From: Desulfobacca sp. | GTDB taxonomy: Bacteria; Desulfobacterota; Desulfobaccia; Desulfobaccales; Desulfobaccaceae | NCBI GenBank assembly: GCA_020725545.1 | Contig: DYEV01000025.1 | Span: forward strand, 1-64,000 | Length of the DNA stretch: 64,000 nt | Direction of reading: 5' to 3' | Part shown: positions 26,945 through 34,860 of the stretch, piece by piece | Position numbering within the stretch: the first letter of the stretch is position 1 | How the letters are laid out: the number at the start of each line of letters is the position of its first letter | Translations under genes and position numbers: made by a program | Notes under the pieces: model-generated | Told to the model about the DNA's origin: nothing | The model's database searches: none | What the model saw: the letters and a program-made list of their open reading frames with translations, nothing else

Positions 26945-29089
26945 ATGTTGACCTTGGTTATATCGTTAACTCCGAAGGTCGCTGATCTGGGGTTGGCTGC
27001 GCCTTTTCTCTACCCCCTGCTGGCCAGCGGTCAGGTACGCCTGGTTCCGGCAACCCTGCCCCTGGATCACATGGATGAGTTTATCCGTTTGGAAGTGCAG
27101 CATGGCCACGTGTCCCAGTGGCAGCTCTTTTTTCTCCTGCATCAGGATGACCAGATCACCAGCCCGGAGGAAGGCAGCCTCACCGCCACCCTCTGGCAGC
27201 TGCAGCGGCAGGTCCTGCAGCCTTTGGCCGAGCACGGCCTGCATCCCCGGCAGGTTTGGCTCGGCGTCATGGATGAAGTGCAGCGGCTGGCCGAAGACGC
27301 TCCAGAACCACGCCAGCCGCTCGCTTGGCAGCGCCGGCACCTGGACGCCACGGGTCTGGTGACCACTGCAGACTTTCCCTATCTTTTCACCCGCGCCGAC
27401 ATGGAGGCAATGCGAAAGGCATGGGGGCAGCCCTTTTCTTTGGCCGCCTACCAGACGGACAGAGGCCTGGCCGGTCTGCCGCCTGAAGAAGAGCAAGAGG
27501 TGCGGCAACGGCTGAAGACCTTGCGCCAGCAAGCCCAGGAAATCATCACAAGGAAACTCAACAACGTACCCCCGGCATCCGGGCCAGCAGCAACGCCCTT
27601 TACTGAGAAAGGCATTCTCCAGACTATTCAGGAAGAGTACGAAGGATTTCTCAAAGATCTGGAGATCTCCCCAAATATCAATTGGCTGGGCACTTGGGAA
27701 GCACCGGACGCATTGCCTCGTCTCATCGCCCGGCATTTAAGCTTTGCAGCCGTCAACCATAACGTGGTCCTGGTCTTTTGCCGGGAGGTTGGCGGGGCCC
27801 CTTTTCAGCGCCTCCTCCTGCGATTGGTGTATGGCATCATGACCGCGGCCACCCAGCCCGAGAACTTTTTCAACCAGGATGGCAAAATTTTGAACCTGCA
27901 GCTGGAGTGGGACCAGGAGGCCTGCCAGCAGCTGCTGGCCATCCACCAAGCGGTGTTGAAGGGAGGCCAAGCCCAAGTAAAGGCAACATTAAACGCCGCT
28001 GTCGCCGTTGCCTGTGAGGAACCTGATGAGACGGCCTGCGTCTGCCGGGAGGTGCTGCCCACGGTTCGCCTGCCCAAGATTACCTTCCCGTGGCTGCGGC
28101 AGGCCAACGATACCGTTAGGTGGCAGCAATGGCTGAGAGATATGGGAGAAAAGGTGGCCGAGCAGACCACCTCGGCTGACCGTCGGCTGCGAGATTGCCG
28201 GCGGGATCTGAAGCCCCCGCAAGCCGGGATGGCCGAGGCTAACCTCGAACAACTGCAGGATTTTATCGCCGCCAAACAAGGGGAACTGGAAACTGCCCGC
28301 CTGGCCTTGCTCCGGCCCGAAGCGTTTGCCTGCCGCCCGCCCTCGGCTTTTAGCGTGAGCGAGGCTGAGCAGGGCGCGCTTTTAGAGCTCATCAACCAGC
28401 GGCCCCATGGCTGGTTGTTGGTCAAGGGTCTATTGGGGGCAACGCTGCTGGCCGGCTTGCCGCTAGGTCTTTATGCCCTAAGCTCTGGGGGGAGGGATGA
28501 ATATTTGCGCTTGGGGGAATTTCTCGGCCTGCTCCTCCTACTCACCGGCTTGGGGGCGGCCGCGGCGCTCTGGCGCCTCCGGCGCCGTTTGGCAACCCTG
28601 ATCGGCCAGATACACCAGGCGGCCGAGGCCCAGCTTGCGGCCATTGCTCAACATTTCGCTAATGCCAAGGAATACCTGCAGAAATTCTGCCGCTGCCAGG
28701 CCCTCCAGCAGCTGCTGGGGCAGGCCCAGGCCCAGGCCGCGGAACTGGACCGCCGGCTCCGGCTGAGTCGCTACCATGAGCGGCTGCTCGAGCAACACCG
28801 TCAAAACCTGGCCACCTTGGCACAAATTTTGGGGATTGCTCTTCCGGCCCCACCGGCCCAGCTCGATTTCGCCAGCGAGGTCCGCGTCGAGGTAACCCTC
28901 CCTGAGGAACGCAATGTTGTTTATTACCCGACTTGGACGCCCGAGAGGATTGGCCAAGTTGAGATTCCTCTGGTTATCGGCTCCCAACAAATCTTGGTCC
29001 GCCAGCCGTGGTTGCGTGGCTTAAAAAAATTGGTCTTTGAAGATGGCACCGATGTTTATCTGGAGCCCAGACGTCGCCTATGGACGTAA
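26945..29089 (+). CDS. Uncharacterised membrane protein with two TM helices and coiled coils
   Basis: A 714-aa protein that starts three bases after the tubulin-like stop. No known domain was recognised. The N-terminal 480 residues are predicted soluble, with helical Gln/Glu/Arg-rich stretches near 180-200 and 395-460. Two adjacent membrane helices lie at about 488-508 and 522-544, separated by a short charged loop. A coiled-coil region (about 545-640, alanine/glutamine-rich) and a small C-terminal beta-rich domain follow. The topology suggests both large portions face the cytoplasm, where they could contact the tubulin-like polymer. It overlaps the next gene by 10 bases, so translation is coupled. 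Confidence 0.8.
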   Translation: MLTLVISLTPKVADLGLAAPFLYPLLASGQVRLVPATLPLDHMDEFIRLEVQHGHVSQWQLFFLLHQDDQITSPEEGSLTATLWQLQRQVLQPLAEHGLHPRQVWLGVMDEVQRLAEDAPEPRQPLAWQRRHLDATGLVTTADFPYLFTRADMEAMRKAWGQPFSLAAYQTDRGLAGLPPEEEQEVRQRLKTLRQQAQEIITRKLNNVPPASGPAATPFTEKGILQTIQEEYEGFLKDLEISPNINWLGTWEAPDALPRLIARHLSFAAVNHNVVLVFCREVGGAPFQRLLLRLVYGIMTAATQPENFFNQDGKILNLQLEWDQEACQQLLAIHQAVLKGGQAQVKATLNAAVAVACEEPDETACVCREVLPTVRLPKITFPWLRQANDTVRWQQWLRDMGEKVAEQTTSADRRLRDCRRDLKPPQAGMAEANLEQLQDFIAAKQGELETARLALLRPEAFACRPPSAFSVSEAEQGALLELINQRPHGWLLVKGLLGATLLAGLPLGLYALSSGGRDEYLRLGEFLGLLLLLTGLGAAAALWRLRRRLATLIGQIHQAAEAQLAAIAQHFANAKEYLQKFCRCQALQQLLGQAQAQAAELDRRLRLSRYHERLLEQHRQNLATLAQILGIALPAPPAQLDFASEVRVEVTLPEERNVVYYPTWTPERIGQVEIPLVIGSQQILVRQPWLRGLKKLVFEDGTDVYLEPRRRLWT

Positions 29090-32000
29090 AACTCTATAGC
29101 TCTTGGCTGCTGACTTTTGCCGTCCTGGTCGTCCTGCTCTGGCGGGCTAATCTTCCCCGCCGGCAACGATATCGCCAGCATTGGCTGCCGGCTGCGGCGG
29201 CAGGCTATATATTGGTTGCGATCTGTTGGTATCACGACCTCTGGGAGCCGGCGGTGCAGCTGCTGGTCGCAATCCTGCACCAGTGGGGTCTAGCCTGGCT
29301 GCCCCTGAGCGGGGCTTTTCCCTTGGTTTTTAATGTTGCTGTCCTGCTGCTCTTTTTGCTGTGGAAAAGTCTGGCCTTGGGTTTACAAACGCTCTTTTCC
29401 CGGCTGCACATTCTCTTGAGCAGGAAGAAACAAGATACGGGCACAGCGGTGGACCCAGGCGCTGAACCCGCCCTACCCCGCTGGTCCTGGGCCTATGAAT
29501 GGCAGCGGCAGCGGGGTGTGCTCCTGCGCCAGGAATGGGTTTTTCCGGGCATGGTCCTCCAGGCTCTGGCATGGTTCTTGTTTCTGCTGCTGGCGGTCTG
29601 TCTGGTCCAGATCATCCGCCCCCTGCCTTTCCCTCTCCCGCAATTCCCAGCCCTGTCGCTGCTGCTGGTCTTGGAAATGGCCTGGTATCTGGGCGGTCTC
29701 AGACCCTGGGAGCAGCCGGGTCAGATCACCGGTACGGATGTGAGCAGCCAACGGCTGGCAGATTATCAGGCTTTGTGGCAGGAGTATCAAGAGGTCTGGC
29801 CGGACCGGTTCTTGGCGGCCTGCCAGCTGGCCAACCGTCAGCCTGAATCTCCGGCTTACCCTCCAGCCCCCCAGGCCACAGCGTCCGGCCTGGAACAGGA
29901 AATTGCCGCGGTCTGCCAGACCCTGCGGGAACAGGGGTTCCCCCTGGCCACCATGCACCAAAGCATTATTGAGCAACTCTGGCGGGGCTACGATCTTATC
30001 ATCAGCGAAGCCTGGTATGATGAGCTGGCTCCCTTGCTCCTGGCTTATTGGCAGCACCTCTGGCTGCAAGGAGGCCGGGTGGCTGTGCTTGCCGAAACCG
30101 AAGAACAACGGCGGGAGCTGATCTCCTGGCTGAACCAGTGTCTGGCCGGCGCCCCAGCCTATCTTCATTGGCGCACGGCAGCATCATATCAGGATTGTCT
30201 CACGTCCTCCAGCCACCCTGATATTCTCGTGGCCACGGTGGCGGATCTGCACACCCCGACGATTTGCCACGATTTTCACCAGGCTCAGGTCCAGGCCGTT
30301 CTCATCATCCCGGCCAACCGGACTTTAGGGCAGCATCTCGGGACAGTCCAGGCCTTTTTGGCCCGTCTCCACGAATTCCTATCGCGGCGCCTGCAATATG
30401 TCATCTTCAGCCCCGATCGGTATGGCCTGGAATCAGCCCTGCGGCGCAATATTTGTCTGGATCCGGACAGCCGGGAACGCAAGCTCTCTCCTGCGGCCGC
30501 CCACAAAGTCTTTGCCATTCTCTGGCAGGCGGAGGGGAAAGCGTGGCAAAAAGCGCTCCTTCCCGTGGAGATCTCAACGTATCTGGGAGCGGAGCCAATA
30601 TTGGCTACCTTGGCTTGGCGGCAGGACATTCAGGATATTCTCCTGCTCCAGCCAGAATCCTTGCCGCTGATCGAATTTCTCCAGGAAATTGATAATCATC
30701 TGGCGATCCTTAATAAGGGTCCCCGTCTTTTCGGGAAATTAACCGGGACCGCTTTTCAGGTCCTGCAAAGGCTGGCGGCTGCCTGGCTGTGCCAACCCCT
30801 GCCTCAGGGCGTCTTCGCCATCCGTGATGCGGAATATAACCTGGCGACGGCCCTGGGACGCTGGCAAACCCGGGCGACCCATCTGGCTTTGCTGCTCATC
30901 GTCTCACCCCCGTATTTGCTGCGGGACTACCTGGCGCAAAACGCTGCCTACTTTCTGACAGCAGCCCCGCTGGCGCTGGCACCCCGCATCATGAAAAGCC
31001 GGTTTGCCGTGGCTTTTACCCTGCTGCAACGCCTCCTGGCCGTCGAACTCCGGGACGACGATATCCTCACGGAGCTGCGGGAGATTTATCCCCAGACCAA
31101 AAATGTCCCGGATCAACTGAACCAGCTTTTTGAGGAGATTTTTGCCATTAATCCGAACCGGTTGTCCCTGCTGCAGCGCCGTCGGCACCACCGGTTTGAT
31201 ACCGCCGCCGCCCGGTTTTACGAAGAGATCACCTGGCGTTTGGACGCCCGCATCCTGGAACAACCGGGGCTGGCCTTCCTGGACCGCTATATCATCAGAG
31301 ACAGTAATCACAATAAACTGGGGGGCATCAGCGCCGACCACCTCCAGCAGACCTATCTGCCGGCCCAAATCCACACCCTGAACGGCCGGCCCTATGCCAT
31401 CATCCGCTCTGACCCGGCCACCAAATTGGTCCATGTGGAACATTGTCCCAACCTGAAAGGCGAGGGTACCTATCGGCCGGATATCCGCATTGCCCTGGAA
31501 ACAGAACATGCCTTGTTTTATGGCGGCCATACCCGGGAACGGGAACGGGGCCCTTGGCAAATCCGATTGGACCTGCGGGAAGGTGATTTCATCATCCAAC
31601 GGCTGGGGTATTTCTTTTTTCCCCAGGGGATCGATCTACGCCCTGCTCAGTTTCATTATGAAGCCGTCAGCCCGGTAGTGGCTCCCCCCCGCGCCTACCG
31701 CTATGGTCGCCTTTTGACCATAGAACTATCTGGGCAAGATAAAGACGTGTCAGCCAACGCGGCCAAAATTGCCTTCACTCTGGCGACCCTGCTCAATGAA
31801 ACCTTTTTGACACTGTTCCCGGAAACCCATCGGTTTCTTCACGCTTCCACCAGTCTGCCCGACAATTTTTTCAGCAATAAAGACCTGGCCAGACTCTTCC
31901 CCACTCTCAGCGTCAGAGAAGAAGCCGTGGCTGACCGGCCTCCGACACAATCCTCCCCTGCCCCTGTCATACGTCTGGTGCTAGTGGAGGATTCCCAGGT

Positions 32001-32949
32001 GGACCTGGGTCTGGTCCAATGCTTGTTCGATGATTGGCAGTATGTCTTCTTGGTCCTGCTGGACTATCTGACCTGGCTCCTGGAAGAAGAAGGACCGCCG
32101 ACTTCGGAAGGCTGGCGTTTAGCTGATCTGGATAAACAGCGATTCCTGAAGTACGGGTTTGATACTTTTCCCGAAGAATTCGACCTGGCTGGCACTCTCC
32201 ATCTTCTCCGGCAGCTGGAACCCTTTGAGGCGACGACACCCTGCTGCCAACACCGACGGGACTTTTATGCCAAGGGGGGCGCAGCGCAGGGCGCGTGCAG
32301 CTCCACTGAGGCGCACCGCTGTGATTTCTGCGGCCGGCCCCTCTCAGCCAGTGAACTGGAGCGTCTCCAGGACGGCCGGGAGCGGTGCCCTGCCTGCAAG
32401 GCCAGCGCCATTGATACGGTGGCCGTGCTGACCAGGGTCTTTGAAGAAGGCCGAGATTTTTTAGTGCGTTTCCTGGGAGTCAGCCTCCGTCGCAACCTGC
32501 AGGTTGCCTTCATCGATGCCCACACTCTCCACCGGGCAGCAGGCTCCTCGTTTCTGCCGACCCATGAACATGACCCCCGCACCGTCGGCCTGGCCCTCAA
32601 AGAAGGCGACGTCTTCACAATTATCATTGAAAATGGCCAGCCCTACCACCTCACCCTGGCTACCATCGTCCACGAATTGACCCACATCTGGCAGTTTGAC
32701 AACCTCAATATCGAGCAGCTGACCCAAGAGCACGACGGGTTATTGGTGGAAGGACTGGCTGTCTGGGCGGAATTGACCTGCCTGGCCCAGAAAAATCTCG
32801 CTCCCGAATATCGCCAACAGTATCTGGAACGAGACGATAACTATGGCCAGGGCTATCGCCTGGTACTGGAGTTTCTCCAACAGTACGGACAGAGAGACAA
32901 CCCCTTTTCCCTGCTCCGGAATCTGTATCCAGCGTCGCCTGCGATCTAA
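29080..32949 (+). CDS. Giant multi-pass membrane protein with zinc ribbon and C-terminal HExxH metallopeptidase domain
   Basis: A 1289-aa protein. The first 220 residues hold about five to six membrane helices. The region at about 270-500 has a Rossmann or helicase-like rhythm (GGRVAVLAETEEQRRELISWL, then DILVATVADL) but no Walker motifs. A cysteine-rich module near 1080-1106 (CDFC and CPAC) looks like a treble-clef or zinc-ribbon fold. The C-terminus contains HELTH at 1198-1202 and EGLAVW near 1224, the zinc ligands and catalytic Glu of gluzincin peptidases. It closes the four-gene VWA-tubulin-like cassette. A cytoplasmic protease fused to membrane helices suggests processing of a partner. 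Overall function unknown. Confidence 0.8.
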   Translation: MDVKLYSSWLLTFAVLVVLLWRANLPRRQRYRQHWLPAAAAGYILVAICWYHDLWEPAVQLLVAILHQWGLAWLPLSGAFPLVFNVAVLLLFLLWKSLALGLQTLFSRLHILLSRKKQDTGTAVDPGAEPALPRWSWAYEWQRQRGVLLRQEWVFPGMVLQALAWFLFLLLAVCLVQIIRPLPFPLPQFPALSLLLVLEMAWYLGGLRPWEQPGQITGTDVSSQRLADYQALWQEYQEVWPDRFLAACQLANRQPESPAYPPAPQATASGLEQEIAAVCQTLREQGFPLATMHQSIIEQLWRGYDLIISEAWYDELAPLLLAYWQHLWLQGGRVAVLAETEEQRRELISWLNQCLAGAPAYLHWRTAASYQDCLTSSSHPDILVATVADLHTPTICHDFHQAQVQAVLIIPANRTLGQHLGTVQAFLARLHEFLSRRLQYVIFSPDRYGLESALRRNICLDPDSRERKLSPAAAHKVFAILWQAEGKAWQKALLPVEISTYLGAEPILATLAWRQDIQDILLLQPESLPLIEFLQEIDNHLAILNKGPRLFGKLTGTAFQVLQRLAAAWLCQPLPQGVFAIRDAEYNLATALGRWQTRATHLALLLIVSPPYLLRDYLAQNAAYFLTAAPLALAPRIMKSRFAVAFTLLQRLLAVELRDDDILTELREIYPQTKNVPDQLNQLFEEIFAINPNRLSLLQRRRHHRFDTAAARFYEEITWRLDARILEQPGLAFLDRYIIRDSNHNKLGGISADHLQQTYLPAQIHTLNGRPYAIIRSDPATKLVHVEHCPNLKGEGTYRPDIRIALETEHALFYGGHTRERERGPWQIRLDLREGDFIIQRLGYFFFPQGIDLRPAQFHYEAVSPVVAPPRAYRYGRLLTIELSGQDKDVSANAAKIAFTLATLLNETFLTLFPETHRFLHASTSLPDNFFSNKDLARLFPTLSVREEAVADRPPTQSSPAPVIRLVLVEDSQVDLGLVQCLFDDWQYVFLVLLDYLTWLLEEEGPPTSEGWRLADLDKQRFLKYGFDTFPEEFDLAGTLHLLRQLEPFEATTPCCQHRRDFYAKGGAAQGACSSTEAHRCDFCGRPLSASELERLQDGRERCPACKASAIDTVAVLTRVFEEGRDFLVRFLGVSLRRNLQVAFIDAHTLHRAAGSSFLPTHEHDPRTVGLALKEGDVFTIIIENGQPYHLTLATIVHELTHIWQFDNLNIEQLTQEHDGLLVEGLAVWAELTCLAQKNLAPEYRQQYLERDDNYGQGYRLVLEFLQQYGQRDNPFSLLRNLYPASPAI

Positions 32950-33219
32950 GCCGGCAACGGCAGCCTCATCGCCGTTGGCGGGGACCGAAAAATCGGCGCG
33001 GCTGCGGGTCATCCGCCTCGACGCACTGCGGCCAACAGTCCCGGCGACGAGTCGGCCCCAGCAAAAATCTCCCGAAACTCTGGCCCCGGCGGACCTAGAA
33101 GCCGATGAAGGCGATGAAGCCAAAGGCTGATTACCAGGGTGCGACGGACGGGCCCGGCGATCCGCCCCCCTTTTGGACTTTTCTGACCGAAGATTACACC
33201 GATAACTGACCCTCCATGG
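32950..33219 (+). other. Gene-free spacer after the VWA/tubulin-like cassette
   Basis: The first 180 bases keep an open frame in another phase than the preceding gene, ending in TGA near 33130 and coding Ala/Pro/Glu-rich sequence. No start with a ribosome site was found; it may be the remains of a longer C-terminus or chance. Nothing else was recognised up to the inverted repeat at 33220. Confidence 0.4.
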
Positions 33220-33274
33220 TCATTGAAAATTGACCCCTGCAGAGATAGACCGATGTCAGCAGAGGGCGTCGGAG

Positions 33275-33436
33275 ATGAGGAGGGCGATTTCTATGGAAGT
33301 GTGGCATACCATTCAGGGTTGAAGCGGCAGGGGTTATAGAAGCGGGCCGTTGGCCGGCAGTTGGGGATTTTCCGGAACACGGTGAAACGCCACTGGGACA
33401 GCTAGGAGCCGCCCAAATATCAGCGGCGCGCTATGG
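33275..33436 (+). pseudogene. istA: istA transposase fragment (N-terminus)
   Basis: Translation gives MEVWHTIQG, then after a one-base frameshift LKRQGL, a stop, KRAVGRQLGIFRNTVKRHW, a second stop and PPKYQRRAMAKG. This is the IstA helix-turn-helix region, normally continuous and followed by an RNase H-fold catalytic core that is absent here. One frameshift and two stop codons make it non-functional. Confidence 0.75.
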
Positions 33437-33489
33437 CTAAGGGTTTACCCCCTTGGCCCCGCAGGTCCCGAGCTGGTGGTGCCGCAGCC

Positions 33490-33591
33490 ATTATCGACCG
33501 CCTGGTGCCTCAGGCCCACAGCTTTGCCAGCAAAGGCAACAGCCTCCGGATGCGGGCCAGGAGCAGTGAGAAAACGGCCGACCAGGGATAA
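33490..33591 (+). pseudogene. istB: istB ATPase fragment (C-terminus)
   Basis: The frame reads IIDRLVPQAHSFASKGNSLR and continues briefly to a TAA at 33589-33591. This matches the conserved C-terminal end of IstB helper ATPases (IDRLxHHA...SYRxR). The AAA+ core with Walker motifs is missing, so only the tail survives. Confidence 0.7.
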
Positions 33592-33735
33592 AGGTCCGGG
33601 GCACGAAGCCAGTCGCCGTCGGAAAATCAAAATACCTCTCCCGGCCAAGGCTGGCCCTGACAGCTCACCACAACCTTTCCCCAGAACCAACAGGCCGGTC
33701 AATTTTCCCTGCCCAAAGGGGTCAATTTTCATTGA

Positions 33736-34048
33736 TAATCTTCACCCAAGGTAAAGATACCAAGGTCAACCCGCGCCGTAGCTTTCCTGCGACCGGAGAC
33801 CAGCGGGGCTTAAAAAAACTGGTTACACTTCGGCTAATTGAGGGATCTCGTTTTACATTTGCCGGCCGGCATTCTTTGGAACATGCGTTCGGGGCCAAAA
33901 AGGGCCGCAACCAGGAATTTCACAATCTTACTTTATTGATTTTGCTAATATGAGATAATGAGTTTGACCCTTCTAAGGAAAAGATTTTTCCCGCTTGGGG
34001 AAGGTTATAGCCCCACGCAAGAAGTCTGCCGGACACGCATGGTCCTGT
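33736..34048. other. Gene-free region between the IS relic and the EIIA-like gene
   Basis: No convincing gene. A 73-codon open frame on the plus strand has no ribosome site or recognisable domain. The stretch becomes AT-richer toward 34000. Confidence 0.4.
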
Positions 34049-34858
34049 TTATTTTATTGATCGTGCTACAATTGGGGTAGGGTGAAGTTTGACGGCAATA
34101 CAGTCATGGGTAGCCCGACCGCCTTGATAGGCGACCGTGCCGTGGCGCACGAGGCGCCAGCCGCCGTTCTGATACATGCCTTCGGTTTCTATTTTGCTGA
34201 TCAGGTCAGGGTCAGATTCGAGCAATTCCAAGAGGGTTGGATTCTGCGTCAAGGCCACAGGTTTCAGGCCCGGACCGGTGACCAGGGTGACGGGCTCCAC
34301 GATCAAGTTCGCGAGATCGCGAAAGATGATGGCCTCCGGTGCCGGCCTGGCCTGTAAGCGGATCATCCTGGCCCGGGTGTCCGCAGTGGCCGATTCTTTG
34401 GTAACGTCAATCAAGTCCAACAGGTAATGGCGCACATCATCCAGATTTTGGACTTCCTGGAGTTTTTCGTGGTTGGGATAGGTCTCCAAGGCTTTGGCCA
34501 GGCTAGATATCTCCCGCAGGTAATGGTTGCGCTGGTTTTCCGGCACCAGATACATGACGATCAGCACCACGGGTTTGCTGTCCGGGGCGTTATAATCAAT
34601 ACCTGATGGACTCCAACCGATTACGCACATGAGATCTTCATCGAAGGGGACGCGGGCGTGGGGACAGGCCCAGCCATTGCCCAGCGCCGTGTTGGTGATT
34701 TTTTCCTTCTGCATGACGTTGCCGACAATATCCGTGCCGGCCGGGACTTCCGGAAACGCCTCGATGATGTGCGCCAGGAATTGCAAGGCGTCAGCCTTGT
34801 CATTGTCAGGCAGTTCAAAAAGCCTGCCGGCCTGCAAGGCGTCTAAAATCGTATTCAC
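34049..34858 (-). CDS. PTS EIIA type-2-like regulatory protein of the magnesium operon
   Basis: A 269-aa cytoplasmic protein whose N-terminal 150 residues match the fructose/nitrogen-type PTS EIIA fold, including the phosphorylatable His67 in ALGNGWACPHARVP. The C-terminal 110 residues are unrecognised. The GTG at 34858 is preceded by GGAGGGG, which overlaps the mgtA stop; the frame remains open upstream but there only shadows mgtA. No PTS sugar permease is nearby, so a sensory role, perhaps adjusting the adjacent Mg2+ ATPase, is inferred. It is the last gene of the Mg operon. Confidence 0.8.
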   Translation of the reverse strand: MNTILDALQAGRLFELPDNDKADALQFLAHIIEAFPEVPAGTDIVGNVMQKEKITNTALGNGWACPHARVPFDEDLMCVIGWSPSGIDYNAPDSKPVVLIVMYLVPENQRNHYLREISSLAKALETYPNHEKLQEVQNLDDVRHYLLDLIDVTKESATADTRARMIRLQARPAPEAIIFRDLANLIVEPVTLVTGPGLKPVALTQNPTLLELLESDPDLISKIETEGMYQNGGWRLVRHGTVAYQGGRATHDCIAVKLHPTPIVARSIK

Positions 34859-34860
34859 GT

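Larger units (their letters stand above)
33220..33735. mobile_element. Decayed IS21-family element, internally deleted
   Basis: A 516-bp relic bounded by inverted repeats at 33220-33238 and 33717-33735 that match at 18 of 19 positions (core AATTGACCCCT). A further GGTCAATTTTCC copy near 33697 fits the multiple terminal repeats of IS21 elements. Inside are the N-terminal end of an IstA-like transposase and the C-terminal end of an IstB-like ATPase; the roughly 2 kb between them is missing. The element cannot move by itself but retains both ends, so it resembles a MITE. No target duplication was confirmed. Confidence 0.75.

Noticed and set aside
33476-33754. 92-codon open frame inside the IS21 relic
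   Set aside because: Wrong phase relative to the IstB-like remnant and without initiation signals.
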